Shown here in pieces: positions 35,701 through 43,264 of a DNA stretch of 46,842 nucleotides. A model generated the notes under the pieces. That model did not search any database and was not told the DNA's origin. It worked only from the letters and a program-made list of their open reading frames with translations. The first letter of the stretch is position 1; each line of letters starts with the position of its first letter. Location: positions 1-46,842 of the IMG/VR virus record IMGVR_UViG_3300047378_000893; one strand, written 5' to 3'. A program made the position numbers and the translations under genes. The stretch comes from a virus.

Positions 35701-37940
35701 CTTGTACCAAAGTTATTATTATAAACACCACTTGGTAAATCTGTATTCGATACTACTCTATTTCCATTATATGTTAATTGAGCTGAACTACTTACAATTC
35801 CACTACCATCAGTAACTTGAGATGAACCACTAATTACGCTAGTTCCATCAAGTGTTCTCAATACTGAACCACTAATTACTCCACTACCATCTAAGTTTCT
35901 TAATACAGAACCACTAACTACACCTGTTCCATCTAAGTTTCTTAATACACTTCCACTAATTACACCAGTCCCATCTAAAGTTGTGAGTACAGAACCACTA
36001 ACTATGTTAGTTCCATCCGTTGAGAATGATTCTGATATAAATCCTAGTGCAGTAATTTGAGATGAACCACTAATTACATCAGTTCCACCTAAAGTTGTGA
36101 GTACACTTCCACTAACTATATTACTACCATCAGTAACTTGTGCTGAACTAGATACTAACCCACTTGGTACATTTGTTAGTTGAGTAAAATCACTTGTTCC
36201 ACCACCACTACCAAATCCACTTGAAGCGGCTGAAGCTGAAATATAAGAATCAGTAATTATTGAGGTTATCTGTGTTGAACCACTTACTACTCCTGCTGGT
36301 AAACCCGTTGATATATCAGTTGATATTACCCAATATCCATCATAATAGATATAAAGATTGCCATCATTAGATTTCCACCATAAATCTCCTTGTGATGGAG
36401 AACTAGGTGCTGAATCAGAAACAGTTACACTTGCACTACCACCACTTGCTGAAGAAGATATTTCAAAATTATCTCCAACTTGGTTTATTGTAATGTTTGT
36501 ACCTGCAACTAATGAACCACTAAATATACCTGTTTCATCAAATGTTCTAATTACAGAACCACTAACTATATCAGTACCATCAAATGTTCTAATAACAGAA
36601 CCACTAACTACATTAGTTCCATCTAAGTTTCTTAATACACTTCCACTAACTATATCAGTACCATCAAATGTTCTAATAACAGAACCACTAACTATACTAC
36701 TACCATCTGTTATTTGAGATGAACCACTAATTGTTCCACTTGGTAAAGAACCAATAACTTGTGCAGAACCACTAATTGTTCCTGCTGGTACTGAACCTCC
36801 TCCTCCACTTGGTAATGTAATTGTATTACCAGTTGATATTGTTAATTGGTCTCCATCAATAGAAAGTGTTTGAGAATCTGTTTCAGATGTTAAATAAGAA
36901 CCGGTTGCTGCTTCTATACTAGATAATCTACTATCAGTTGATGATGTATATGAATTTAATGAGGTTATATTAGTTTTAGAACCACTTAAAACGTTAGTTC
37001 CATCTAAAGTTCTTAATACTGAACCACTAACTACACCAGTTCCATCTAAAGTTCTTAATACTGAACCACTAATTACGTTAGTTCCATCTAAATTTCGTAA
37101 TACCGAACCACTTATTACACCAGTTCCATCAAGTGTTCTTAAAACACTTCCACTAACTACATTAGTTCCATCTAAAGTTGTGATTACTGAACCACTAACT
37201 ACACCAGTTCCATCGAGTGTTCTTAATACCGAACCACTAACGATTCCACTTGGTTTATTTGTAAGATTTGAGTAATCTAATGAACCTACGAATGAAGTTG
37301 CAGTAATAGAACCAGTTACATCTAAATCTGCACTTACTTTATACTTACCATCTTCAGTAGTCCATATAGAAGAACCTCCACCTCCACCACCTCCTCCGAG
37401 GGATGATAGGTCAATAGTATTTCCTTCTGATATGGTTAATTCTTTAGAAGCTTGATTAAATGTAAGAGTTTGGTCATCTGTATCGGTGATATTTCCGATT
37501 GATGTAGCAATTGATGAACTAAACGCAGAGAATCCACTTGTTTGAGTTATGGAAACTTGAGAAGAACCACTAACATTTCCACTTGGTAAATAATTTAATA
37601 TTGAGCCACTTAAAACACTAGTTCCATCCAAATTCCTTAACACAGAACCACTAATTACACCTGTTCCGTCTAAAGTTCTTAGTACAGAACCACTTACGAT
37701 ATTACTACCATCTGTAATTTGTGTTGAACCACTTATTATAGTTGGTAATGATACGAGTGAACTAAATGGTATATTAGTAAGTGAGTTTCCATCTCCTTGA
37801 AATGAACCAGTAAATGAACCACTAACACCAGATGCTTCAGATAGGTTAACTAACCCACCACCTGCTACTGTAAAATCTCCTTCGATTACCGATGCAGTTA
37901 CTACACCTTGTATCTGTTTACTTTGAATTAATGTTGCCAT
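32796..37940 (-). CDS. Giant repeat adhesin with cadherin-like domains, 1714 aa
   Basis: Domain order: an N-terminal segment (ATLIQSKQIQGVVTASVIEG); SLGGGGGGGG hinge near residues 180-190; many copies of the 14-aa unit SGSVLRTLDGTGV to about residue 735. Then come tandem cadherin-like or bacterial Ig-like domains to about residue 1520, with recurring TDTEGDAITI, LNENSSNGASAG, ATFTNQTSN and DTESDTPFSASLSGTDAS. Last is a 190-aa C-terminal beta domain (VYVYDSGYNNSTYNTSIGIS, FTYSFGGTQTASKLAEGTGA) that could be the receptor-binding head. Asp/Asn-rich DxD-type motifs in the cadherin-like domains suggest Ca2+ binding. No S74 domain. It directly follows the small collar-type gene (1-base gap), so it may be a long side or collar fibre. 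Confidence 0.82.
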   Translation of the reverse strand: MATLIQSKQIQGVVTASVIEGDFTVAGGGLVNLSEASGVSGSFTGSFQGDGNSLTNIPFSSLVSLPTIISGSTQITDGSNIVSGSVLRTLDGTGVISGSVLRNLDGTSVLSGSILNYLPSGNVSGSSQVSITQTSGFSAFSSSIATSIGNITDTDDQTLTFNQASKELTISEGNTIDLSSLGGGGGGGGSSIWTTEDGKYKVSADLDVTGSITATSFVGSLDYSNLTNKPSGIVSGSVLRTLDGTGVVSGSVITTLDGTNVVSGSVLRTLDGTGVISGSVLRNLDGTNVISGSVLRTLDGTGVVSGSVLRTLDGTNVLSGSKTNITSLNSYTSSTDSRLSSIEAATGSYLTSETDSQTLSIDGDQLTISTGNTITLPSGGGGSVPAGTISGSAQVIGSLPSGTISGSSQITDGSSIVSGSVIRTFDGTDIVSGSVLRNLDGTNVVSGSVIRTFDGTDIVSGSVIRTFDETGIFSGSLVAGTNITINQVGDNFEISSSASGGSASVTVSDSAPSSPSQGDLWWKSNDGNLYIYYDGYWVISTDISTGLPAGVVSGSTQITSIITDSYISASAASSGFGSGGGTSDFTQLTNVPSGLVSSSAQVTDGSNIVSGSVLTTLGGTDVISGSSQITALGFISESFSTDGTNIVSGSVLTTLDGTGVISGSVLRNLDGTGVVSGSVLRNLDGSGVISGSVLRTLDGTSVISGSSQVTDGSGIVSSSAQLTYNGNRVVSNTDLPSGVYNNNFGTSGSVEEFITKVFFPNTTPTITTGNQTIEEYTSNGSTIVTIAGTDAEGQSLTFGTASSYTDDLVRVASNGVLTLNALAVSSSFNTDSVGGVHGHTFTATATDTFNAIVEKDITIFVTPNESPKFREGSTGGNVITSVTSNLNENSTNNTLVKRVFFTDTEGDAITITSSSIDNNHFDITKYSTYVDIRQNTGSLDYEQQTTYTFSITASDAHYESGEDSDSRTFLPITINVTDNLAPTLSNQQVTGLNENSSNGASAGNISATDNESDSISFVSFNLHKLILDGSVVASGSYGGTSQATDPHENPFNMDSSGNVTRKTGVHLNSDLINEYQYRVTIRDTFNETISSASVVSVPVSDDIAATISDNWSAGPYIKESEQSGTTIKTTNYGSTQADYNSNQSGTWASSNSEIAINSNGNLSIGFDISGSAKQSGDSLTSTITFTNTFGTQTTDSLSVTILENDAPTATFTNQTSNLNANLATTNTNLVLVGITDTEGDTPYSASLSGTDASKLNLDYQNSNSSSVYIRANEDLSAGTLNYNLKVTDNYDKSTTYSSKTITIASANDGTLGGDTTSYIIESGENGEAIRDASGFGAGNQSQMSVSYSPNYGSQVVQGSSWTSSNPAISINTSGQLSLALDISGSTTSSGDDIVSTIGFQDQYGNAGSGTVTANVFANLAPTATFTNQTSNFETDNATTGTTMVSMSISDTESDTPFSASLSGTDASSLQLVYTNANSSSVGIQASGNLSAATYNYNVRVTDNFGKSTDYNSRSFTVATSADYGKVYVYDSGYNNSTYNTSIGISSEDGSTPPVATPYSDIGFIDQIINDDVLGDSSFTYSFGGTQTASKLAEGTGANVHDVLRAMGSSGVISRTNSNHFIIIFPSTSDMGGIPTTTTDSYGGSTTGRYVLEVGTDGTTIDGSNTLESSDINQITLATAHLGYTNWYVVGATNQVASSTNFNLGLNAESGSGGV
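35800..36720 (-). repeat. 42-bp (14-aa) repeat array, first block
   Basis: The unit encodes SGSVLRTLDGT(G/N)V, or SGSVIRTFDGTDIV in one sub-block, with an exact 42-base spacing between successive copies in the 36560-36700 stretch. Some copies differ by only a few bases. Confidence 0.8.
36960..37240 (-). repeat. 42-bp repeat array, second block
   Basis: Six or more head-to-tail copies of the SGSVLRTLDGTGV unit, and a third short block at 37580-37740. Confidence 0.75.
37374..37397 (-). repeat. Polyglycine triplet tract in the giant adhesin
   Basis: Eight consecutive Gly codons following IDLSSL, the same context as the tract at 32355-32381, so the two genes share this hinge module. Confidence 0.65.
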
Positions 37941-37941
37941 A

Positions 37942-38307
37942 TTATCTGCTCACTATCTTTCCTTTTACTGAGAAATCTGTATATACAACTAGCTCTGGTG
38001 CTAATGTAATATTTTCAGTAAAATTAATTACTATATCTGTTTCATTTTGTGTAACTGAGTAACTACTTGATGGTTTTTTAATTCCAGTCAAATAAACATC
38101 AACATAATCTGCTGATGAATCTACTTTTATCTCTTCAAAAACAAATCTTTTATTAGAAAGAGTAACGGTAAATAAATTACCACTCAAACTAATAGAATCT
38201 GGAATGTGGGTAAAAATAGATGTATCACTTATTACCTCGTTTACCAATTCTCTAAATCTTTGTTTATCATCAAAGGGAGTTACAATATTTGGTTTCTTTT
38301 TACTCAT
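37942..38307 (-). CDS. Small neck/collar-region protein with beta-hairpin module, 121 aa
   Basis: The N-terminus (FDDKQRFRELVNEVISDTSI) is helical. The remainder is beta-rich and includes VDVYLTGIKKPSSSYSVTQ followed by DIVINF, a hairpin module of the form hydrophobic-(N/T)G-...-Y-...-I-x-F that also occurs in the next two genes upstream. ATGA overlap with the stop of the preceding gene indicates coupling. No known family recognised. A connector between collar and fibre, or a fibre chaperone, is a guess from position. Confidence 0.6.
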   Translation of the reverse strand: MSKKKPNIVTPFDDKQRFRELVNEVISDTSIFTHIPDSISLSGNLFTVTLSNKRFVFEEIKVDSSADYVDVYLTGIKKPSSSYSVTQNETDIVINFTENITLAPELVVYTDFSVKGKIVSR

Positions 38308-38633
38308 ACTGATTCAATATCTCCTTCAACTTTAATATCATCATCACTTTCCAAATTAAATGGAAAATTTTCTTTTATAAATTTAACTAAAAAGTCATTA
38401 TCTTTCTGCTCACTTATATAATCTCGTTCCAATATAAACTGACCATTTATAAATATATCAAACCTTGAGTGTTCTTTCCTATTTTTGTGTAATTTTATAT
38501 TTAAATCTTTCATTTTTACATTAGGGACTTTCCATATAAAATATTTTGGATGACGAGAATTAACTTCTTCAAGTTTAAATTCATTAAACTCGTGTACTTG
38601 TTCTAATATTTTTTTTAAATCCTTGATAGCCAT
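38304..38633 (-). CDS. Small neck/collar-region protein, 109 aa
   Basis: The N-terminal half is helical and charged (IKDLKKILEQVHEFNEFKLE). Then KYFIWKVPNVKMKDLNIKLH is followed by the hairpin module FDIFINGQFILERDYIS with a following FLVKF. It starts within the TAATG that ends the gp15-like gene and overlaps the next start by 4 bases. Acidic C-terminus. Family unknown, but the shared hairpin module links it to its neighbours. Confidence 0.6.
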   Translation of the reverse strand: MAIKDLKKILEQVHEFNEFKLEEVNSRHPKYFIWKVPNVKMKDLNIKLHKNRKEHSRFDIFINGQFILERDYISEQKDNDFLVKFIKENFPFNLESDDDIKVEGDIESV

Positions 38634-39766
38634 TATAGTTCTAAAAATTTACCAGTTATACCAAATTCATCACCACTTTCGAGTATATAACCCAATTCAG
38701 TTGCAGTTGCAACTAGTCTGCCATCACCATCTAGGGAACCTGTTCCAAAGTTAAACGTAATTTCATTTGAAGTTTTCTGAGATGTATAATTATACTTGTT
38801 ATATGGTATAAGCACACCATTAATATAAACTCTAAACCAATCATCTACATCAAATACCCCAACAAGTTGAGGTGGAAGTACTGGTAATTCTACATTAGTT
38901 AATTTTACGGAATCTGCATCTATAAAAGTTGCATCTTGACTTCCTCTGATTGACATGAAATCAATTACATCAGCATATTCAGAATCTAATGATTGTTGTC
39001 CCATATTTAGAGATTTTCCTGTTAAATCAGTTTCCGTACCGAAAACAACCTTTTTAGGTCCTATTACTTTTTTATGAGTACTTTCATTATCAAATTGTTC
39101 TGGTAAAAGATATGCATTAACCATCATTGTGAATGTTGTACGAACAATTCGTTGTGTTCCTTCACCAACTTCAGTTGTATTATCAAATGAATCTATTTTT
39201 GTTCTAAATTTAAATCCACCCTTATCTCCCCAATACTCATCTGTTGCATATTGAAATGCTTCAACGATTTTATTCATGTGTTCTGTAAAATCAGTCCATA
39301 TTATTACTTCATATGATACAGTAACATAATCAGGCATTACTATATCGTAGAAATTAACTGGTTTTTCAGTTCGAGTTATTGCAGAAAATCTATCATATCT
39401 ATGTTTCTTTGAATATCGAGATACTGCTGAATAAGATACATGGCGATTCATTGTAGATGCCAAAGTATCATCTCTTGCAACAGAGTTTCTTTTAAACATT
39501 ACTAATGGAATTTGAATCATTCCATTCTTATCTCTAAGATATCCATCCTTTTGTACAGATTTCCATCTTTCGGGATTACCATATACAACAGGTATCTTTT
39601 GTTTCTCTTCAAATATTTCAACAGTAGGTAAAATAGTATCTATCATGTGTTCAGCTATTGCCATATCCACATCATATAACTTTACACCTCTCCCAGTCTC
39701 AATACTTTCTGTTTTATATTGAGTTGCTCTGTTCTTATTGATATTTTTTAATGGGTCTATTGCCAT
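38633..39766 (-). CDS. 15: Tail terminator / sheath-stabilising neck protein, gp15-like
   Basis: A 377-aa protein following the gp14-like gene. The central segment (NFYDIVMPDYVTVSYEVIIW, TDFTEHMNKIVEAFQY, YWGDKGGFKFRTKIDSF, TFTMMVNAYLLPE, about residues 135-225) matches my recollection of gp15-type proteins in T4-like marine phages, which cap the tail tube and sheath. T4 gp15 is about 272 aa. Here roughly 100 extra C-terminal residues carry a beta-hairpin module (DDWFRVYINGVLIPYNKY) also found in the next two genes. It starts 2 bases after the gp14-like gene. Confidence 0.65.
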   Translation of the reverse strand: MAIDPLKNINKNRATQYKTESIETGRGVKLYDVDMAIAEHMIDTILPTVEIFEEKQKIPVVYGNPERWKSVQKDGYLRDKNGMIQIPLVMFKRNSVARDDTLASTMNRHVSYSAVSRYSKKHRYDRFSAITRTEKPVNFYDIVMPDYVTVSYEVIIWTDFTEHMNKIVEAFQYATDEYWGDKGGFKFRTKIDSFDNTTEVGEGTQRIVRTTFTMMVNAYLLPEQFDNESTHKKVIGPKKVVFGTETDLTGKSLNMGQQSLDSEYADVIDFMSIRGSQDATFIDADSVKLTNVELPVLPPQLVGVFDVDDWFRVYINGVLIPYNKYNYTSQKTSNEITFNFGTGSLDGDGRLVATATELGYILESGDEFGITGKFLEL

Positions 39767-39768
39767 AA

Positions 39769-40332
39769 TTAACTATATATCCTATCATCTATTTGTATTT
39801 GACTTCTTCTCACCATTAATGCAGATGCAATCAATACATTACTAGCATCTTCAAATGTATTTGAATTTTTATCGTATATTTCCGGTGAACCACCAATCCA
39901 TTGAGGTTCTTTTACATTATCTATTTCATAATAGATAGTATCATATAAAATTACATCACCAATCTCTGGATATCCAACATTTGTGTTTTGAATTGCTTCT
40001 GTTGGTACTAATGTACCATTTACATCCCTAACTTTTGGAACTGCATAAGAAGTATCTCTAATTCTCTGTCTATTGAATCTAAATTCAACTAAACCTTGTT
40101 TATCTGGTCCGAATCCTTCATAAGTAACATTAATTGGCTCTCTATCTACGATTGCCATCATAGTTGCAGGTGCTCTCCATACCTTACCTAAAGATTCTCC
40201 GTATAGATTTGTTTTAGTTTCACCAACAGATACCTTAAACAAGGTTACCGCTTGCTCTACAACATAATCCACCACTTCTTCTGAAATAGTTTTTATGAAA
40301 TCCAAATCTCGTGAGTTAAAAAACTTTGGCAT
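39769..40332 (-). CDS. 14: Head closure / neck protein, gp14-like
   Basis: A 187-aa protein between gp13-like and gp15-like genes, as in T4. Landmarks are MPKFFNSRDLDFIKTISEEV, GKVWRAPATMMAIVDREP, and GDVILYDTIYYEIDNVKE, a beta-barrel pattern typical of head-closure proteins (LYGESLGKVW near residue 43). T4 gp14 is 256 aa, so this version is shorter. It joins the gp13-like adaptor and helps seal the head after DNA packaging. Confidence 0.7.
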   Translation of the reverse strand: MPKFFNSRDLDFIKTISEEVVDYVVEQAVTLFKVSVGETKTNLYGESLGKVWRAPATMMAIVDREPINVTYEGFGPDKQGLVEFRFNRQRIRDTSYAVPKVRDVNGTLVPTEAIQNTNVGYPEIGDVILYDTIYYEIDNVKEPQWIGGSPEIYDKNSNTFEDASNVLIASALMVRRSQIQIDDRIYS

Positions 40333-40336
40333 AACG

Positions 40337-41488
40337 TTATCCTACATAAATATTTAAAGGAACACGAGTCATTACTTGTTGTTGTTGTTCAACCATAGCT
40401 GCTTCGTTCTCCATTCGTACTTTTTTACTAACCGCATCAAGATTTTCTCTTAATTGTTCAATTAATGCATCTTTTTCTGTTTGAGCTTCAGCTCTAAGTG
40501 CTGCACCATCTAAAGAAACTTCAGAACCAGGAATAGGAACTGTATTATATTTCTCTCTAACTGCACCTAATATCTCTTTTGCTAAAGCAAGTGTATATTT
40601 TCTAATCCATTGTCTACCAACATCATTAATTTTAGTGTATTTAGCAAAATCATATCCTACATTTGAATAATCAGATACTACATCAGGTAATATAATAGTA
40701 TTGTTTTCTCTTCTATCTTTTACAACTTGATATTCAAACCATAACTTGTATTCGGATGCTGGTTTTGGTAAAATTGTTATCTTATTATTTACGATATTAA
40801 AAGAGTGTGCAGATTTTCTAATCTGGTCATTGAATTCAATCTGTTGAATTCTTAACATATCTTCATAAATCGGCATCATAATAAATTGTGCTGCTGGTGA
40901 GAATGAACCAAATCCAAATTCATCAACTAAGTTAAGAGTTCCTTGTCCACTTACTGAATAAGGGTCAAAGAATCTTTGTATAGCTGGTGAAGATTCGTAA
41001 TAAACTGTTGTTACATCAATTCTTTCATTACTTTCAGAAGCATCACCCCATAAAGATTGTAAATCATATGATTGTGTACCAGGACCTACATCTATATATC
41101 CTTTTTTGATATCTGCTCTACCACCAACGTTAGCAAGGTTACCATATCCTTCTGCTATTGTTACGATATTATTTATTTCCGAACCATTTACTGATTTACC
41201 TTGGTAGTTGGAACCCGTTGTTTGTCCTTCAAGAGCTCCTAAGTTATTTCTTATATTAAATTGATTTACTTGTGCAGAATACTCAGATACTGCTTCTTCA
41301 AATACAGCAAAAAAGTTTTCTCCTTGTAATTCTATATCAATAATAGGATATCCTAATCTTTTTGCACACCATGATGCAACTTTAGGTGCATCTGATTGAA
41401 ATGCAGCATCTGTATCATAAATTCCAAATGGAGTTGATGAACCTGATGTAAAGGTGGATGTTCCTGTCCAAATTCTTGCTTGAGACAT
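40337..41488 (-). CDS. 13: Neck protein, gp13-like head-tail adaptor
   Basis: A 383-aa protein. The segment YDTDAAFQSDAPKVASWCAK, then RLGYPIIDIELQGENFFAVF and EEAVSEYSAQVNQFNI (residues 25-85), is the signature of gp13-type neck proteins in T4-like phages. The C-terminal half is helical (ALAKEILGAVREKYNTVPIP and a following Glu/Arg-rich helix). T4 gp13 is 309 aa. AAGGAA lies 11 bases before ATG. It opens the neck unit behind the capsid terminator, with its own promoter-like motif. Confidence 0.85.
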   Translation of the reverse strand: MSQARIWTGTSTFTSGSSTPFGIYDTDAAFQSDAPKVASWCAKRLGYPIIDIELQGENFFAVFEEAVSEYSAQVNQFNIRNNLGALEGQTTGSNYQGKSVNGSEINNIVTIAEGYGNLANVGGRADIKKGYIDVGPGTQSYDLQSLWGDASESNERIDVTTVYYESSPAIQRFFDPYSVSGQGTLNLVDEFGFGSFSPAAQFIMMPIYEDMLRIQQIEFNDQIRKSAHSFNIVNNKITILPKPASEYKLWFEYQVVKDRRENNTIILPDVVSDYSNVGYDFAKYTKINDVGRQWIRKYTLALAKEILGAVREKYNTVPIPGSEVSLDGAALRAEAQTEKDALIEQLRENLDAVSKKVRMENEAAMVEQQQQVMTRVPLNIYVG

Positions 41489-41521
41489 ATATTTTATTCC
41501 TTAGTTATACAATTATACTCT

Positions 41522-41531
41522 TATAAATATA
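41522..41531 (-). promoter_or_regulatory. Late promoter-like motif upstream of the neck operon
   Basis: Exact TATATTTATA on the coding strand, 33 bases before ATG 41488 and just downstream of the capsid terminator. Confidence 0.6.
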
Positions 41532-41558
41532 AAATAAACGAAAAGGAGGGTATAATAT

Positions 41559-41593
41559 AAAAAAAGAGGGAAACCTTTTCAGGAATCCCTCTT
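41559..41593 (-). terminator. Intrinsic terminator after the major capsid gene
   Basis: On the minus strand AAGAGGGA pairs with TCCCTCTT (8 bp), with an inner CCT/AGG step, followed by TTTTTTT. It lies 50 bases after the capsid stop. Confidence 0.9.
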
Positions 41594-41643
41594 AAATTAT
41601 TGATACTCTATTAGAATATCTAAGTTTAAAACTTAATTAACGA

Positions 41644-43236
41644 TTATACGTTAGCTAAATCTTTTACATAGATTTTTCCGTAGAATTCAGGTCTAACCAT
41701 TTTCTTAGCGTATCTCGTCATAACTCCTCTTCTTGGAGTGAAGTTAGTCGGGTCATACACTAAAGGTGTCATGATTAATGGTACATACGGTGCATAAACA
41801 GCTCCAGTTTCAAGGAAATTACTTCCTTTAAATCCTAACAAGATTTCGTTTGAAGTCATGTAAGGGTTTTTGTAAACTGTGTATCTGTTTGCAATAGAAC
41901 CAACAGTAGTTACACCAGCTGCGAAAGATGAAGCATCTTTATCAGCAGATACAGTAAATCCTGGGATAGATTCTAAAATAGTACATACGTCTGGAGAAGC
42001 AACAACGAAGTTTGCTCCACCTCTAAGTGTTAATTGGTGAATCTTGTTAGAAACTTTGTTAAGTTTCGCTCCAAGAGTCTGGAACCAAGAGTTCTTAGTA
42101 TAAGCAGCTGAATTAGTTCCAGCAACCCATGCACCAGTTGAAGAGTTATACTCCTCACCTAAAGATACAGACCAGTATTCAGTAGTTAAAGCGTTAGCTT
42201 TTAACATATCAAGGATTTCAAGGTCAATCTCTAATGAGATGTACTCTGATAACATTGAAGTTAATTCAGCTTCAGCATCAATACTGTGGTATGCATTTAA
42301 ATCTTGTGCTAATTCAGGTGTCCATACAGCCTTTAGTTTTCTAGTCTTAGCAACAATTGCTTCAGACTTTAATTCTAAATCAACTTCAGGAATACCAACA
42401 TCAGCTCCAGTTTTATCTTCAAAATCACCTCTGTTTTCAGCAATTGGCTGTTGAGAATGTTTTACAGTAAGAGCATCTACGAAATCCTTACCATCTCCAC
42501 CTTTTGCGAAAAATTCGATGTTTGCACCATTTACTTTAGAGTAAGCTGGGTAAAAAGCATCTGCCGCTGAGAAATCAGAAGCTGAAATATAGAAACTTCT
42601 TACAGCATCTAAATCAGGTCTTACTAATCCTGCATGAGCGATTACAACTTTTTGAATCTCGTTATCAGCAACTGATGCAGATAATGCAGAATCATATTGT
42701 ACGTCTGCCCATGAAGCAGTTGTAGCAGTTACAGAACCAGCAGCGATATCAATAGATACATCGTTTGCAGAGTATCCAAATCTACCTTCACCATATAAAC
42801 CATTTACAGCTGAATCAGTTGAACCTAAGTCAGCTCCAGTACCACCAAAAAGTGAATTACCACTAAATCCAGGATTACCTGGTTGAGCAGTACCATACTT
42901 AAAGTCTAAATAAAAGATTAGACCAGAAGGAAGGTTCATTGGTTGTACACTAACGAATTCTTTCGATGCAATTTCACCGAAGATACGTCTTACTAATGGA
43001 AGGGCTACCCCACTCCATTCTTCACTACCAGCTGATGTACCAGTTGCAGTGGATTCGTCAAGCAATTGTTTTGCTTGGTTTTCTAACAATACAGAAATCT
43101 GTGATTGTTCTCTTTCTCCTAAACCTTCTAAAAGTCCAGTTTGTTCCCATTTTCCTTTAAGCTCTCTTGTTTCAGCAAGCATAACTGATTGTGGGTTCTT
43201 TCCTTCCATTAGTTTAGATAAATCAAAATTTGCCAT
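41644..43236 (-). CDS. 23: Major capsid protein, gp23-like
   Basis: A 530-aa protein (T4 gp23: 521 aa). The N-terminal 60-odd residues form the helical delta region expected to be removed by the prohead protease. It contains several (L/I)xE sites (L9-M-E11, L20-A-E22, LLE in TGLLEGLGE). The mature part opens with the conserved GVALPLVRRIFGEIASKEF and VSVQPMNLPSGLIFYLDFKYGT, with HK97-fold landmarks ahead (RKLKAVWTPELAQDLNAYHS; E-loop and P-domain order by position). The end, RYAKKMVRPEFYGKIYVKDL, is typical. Strong AAGGAG 9 bases before ATG, directly behind the scaffold gene and ahead of a terminator: consistent with the most abundant virion protein. Confidence 0.95.
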   Translation of the reverse strand: MANFDLSKLMEGKNPQSVMLAETRELKGKWEQTGLLEGLGEREQSQISVLLENQAKQLLDESTATGTSAGSEEWSGVALPLVRRIFGEIASKEFVSVQPMNLPSGLIFYLDFKYGTAQPGNPGFSGNSLFGGTGADLGSTDSAVNGLYGEGRFGYSANDVSIDIAAGSVTATTASWADVQYDSALSASVADNEIQKVVIAHAGLVRPDLDAVRSFYISASDFSAADAFYPAYSKVNGANIEFFAKGGDGKDFVDALTVKHSQQPIAENRGDFEDKTGADVGIPEVDLELKSEAIVAKTRKLKAVWTPELAQDLNAYHSIDAEAELTSMLSEYISLEIDLEILDMLKANALTTEYWSVSLGEEYNSSTGAWVAGTNSAAYTKNSWFQTLGAKLNKVSNKIHQLTLRGGANFVVASPDVCTILESIPGFTVSADKDASSFAAGVTTVGSIANRYTVYKNPYMTSNEILLGFKGSNFLETGAVYAPYVPLIMTPLVYDPTNFTPRRGVMTRYAKKMVRPEFYGKIYVKDLANV

Positions 43237-43264
43237 TTTTATTTTCTCCTTAAATGTTTGTTAA

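Noticed and set aside
35800-37240. CRISPR-like evenly spaced repeats
   Set aside because: The 42-bp units are contiguous, in frame and code for a fibre stalk. There are no unique spacers and no cas genes.
18808-37940. Diversity-generating retroelement acting on the fibres
   Set aside because: No reverse transcriptase or template repeat with adenine-directed differences is visible in the window. Fibre repeats look like duplication, not mutagenic retrohoming.
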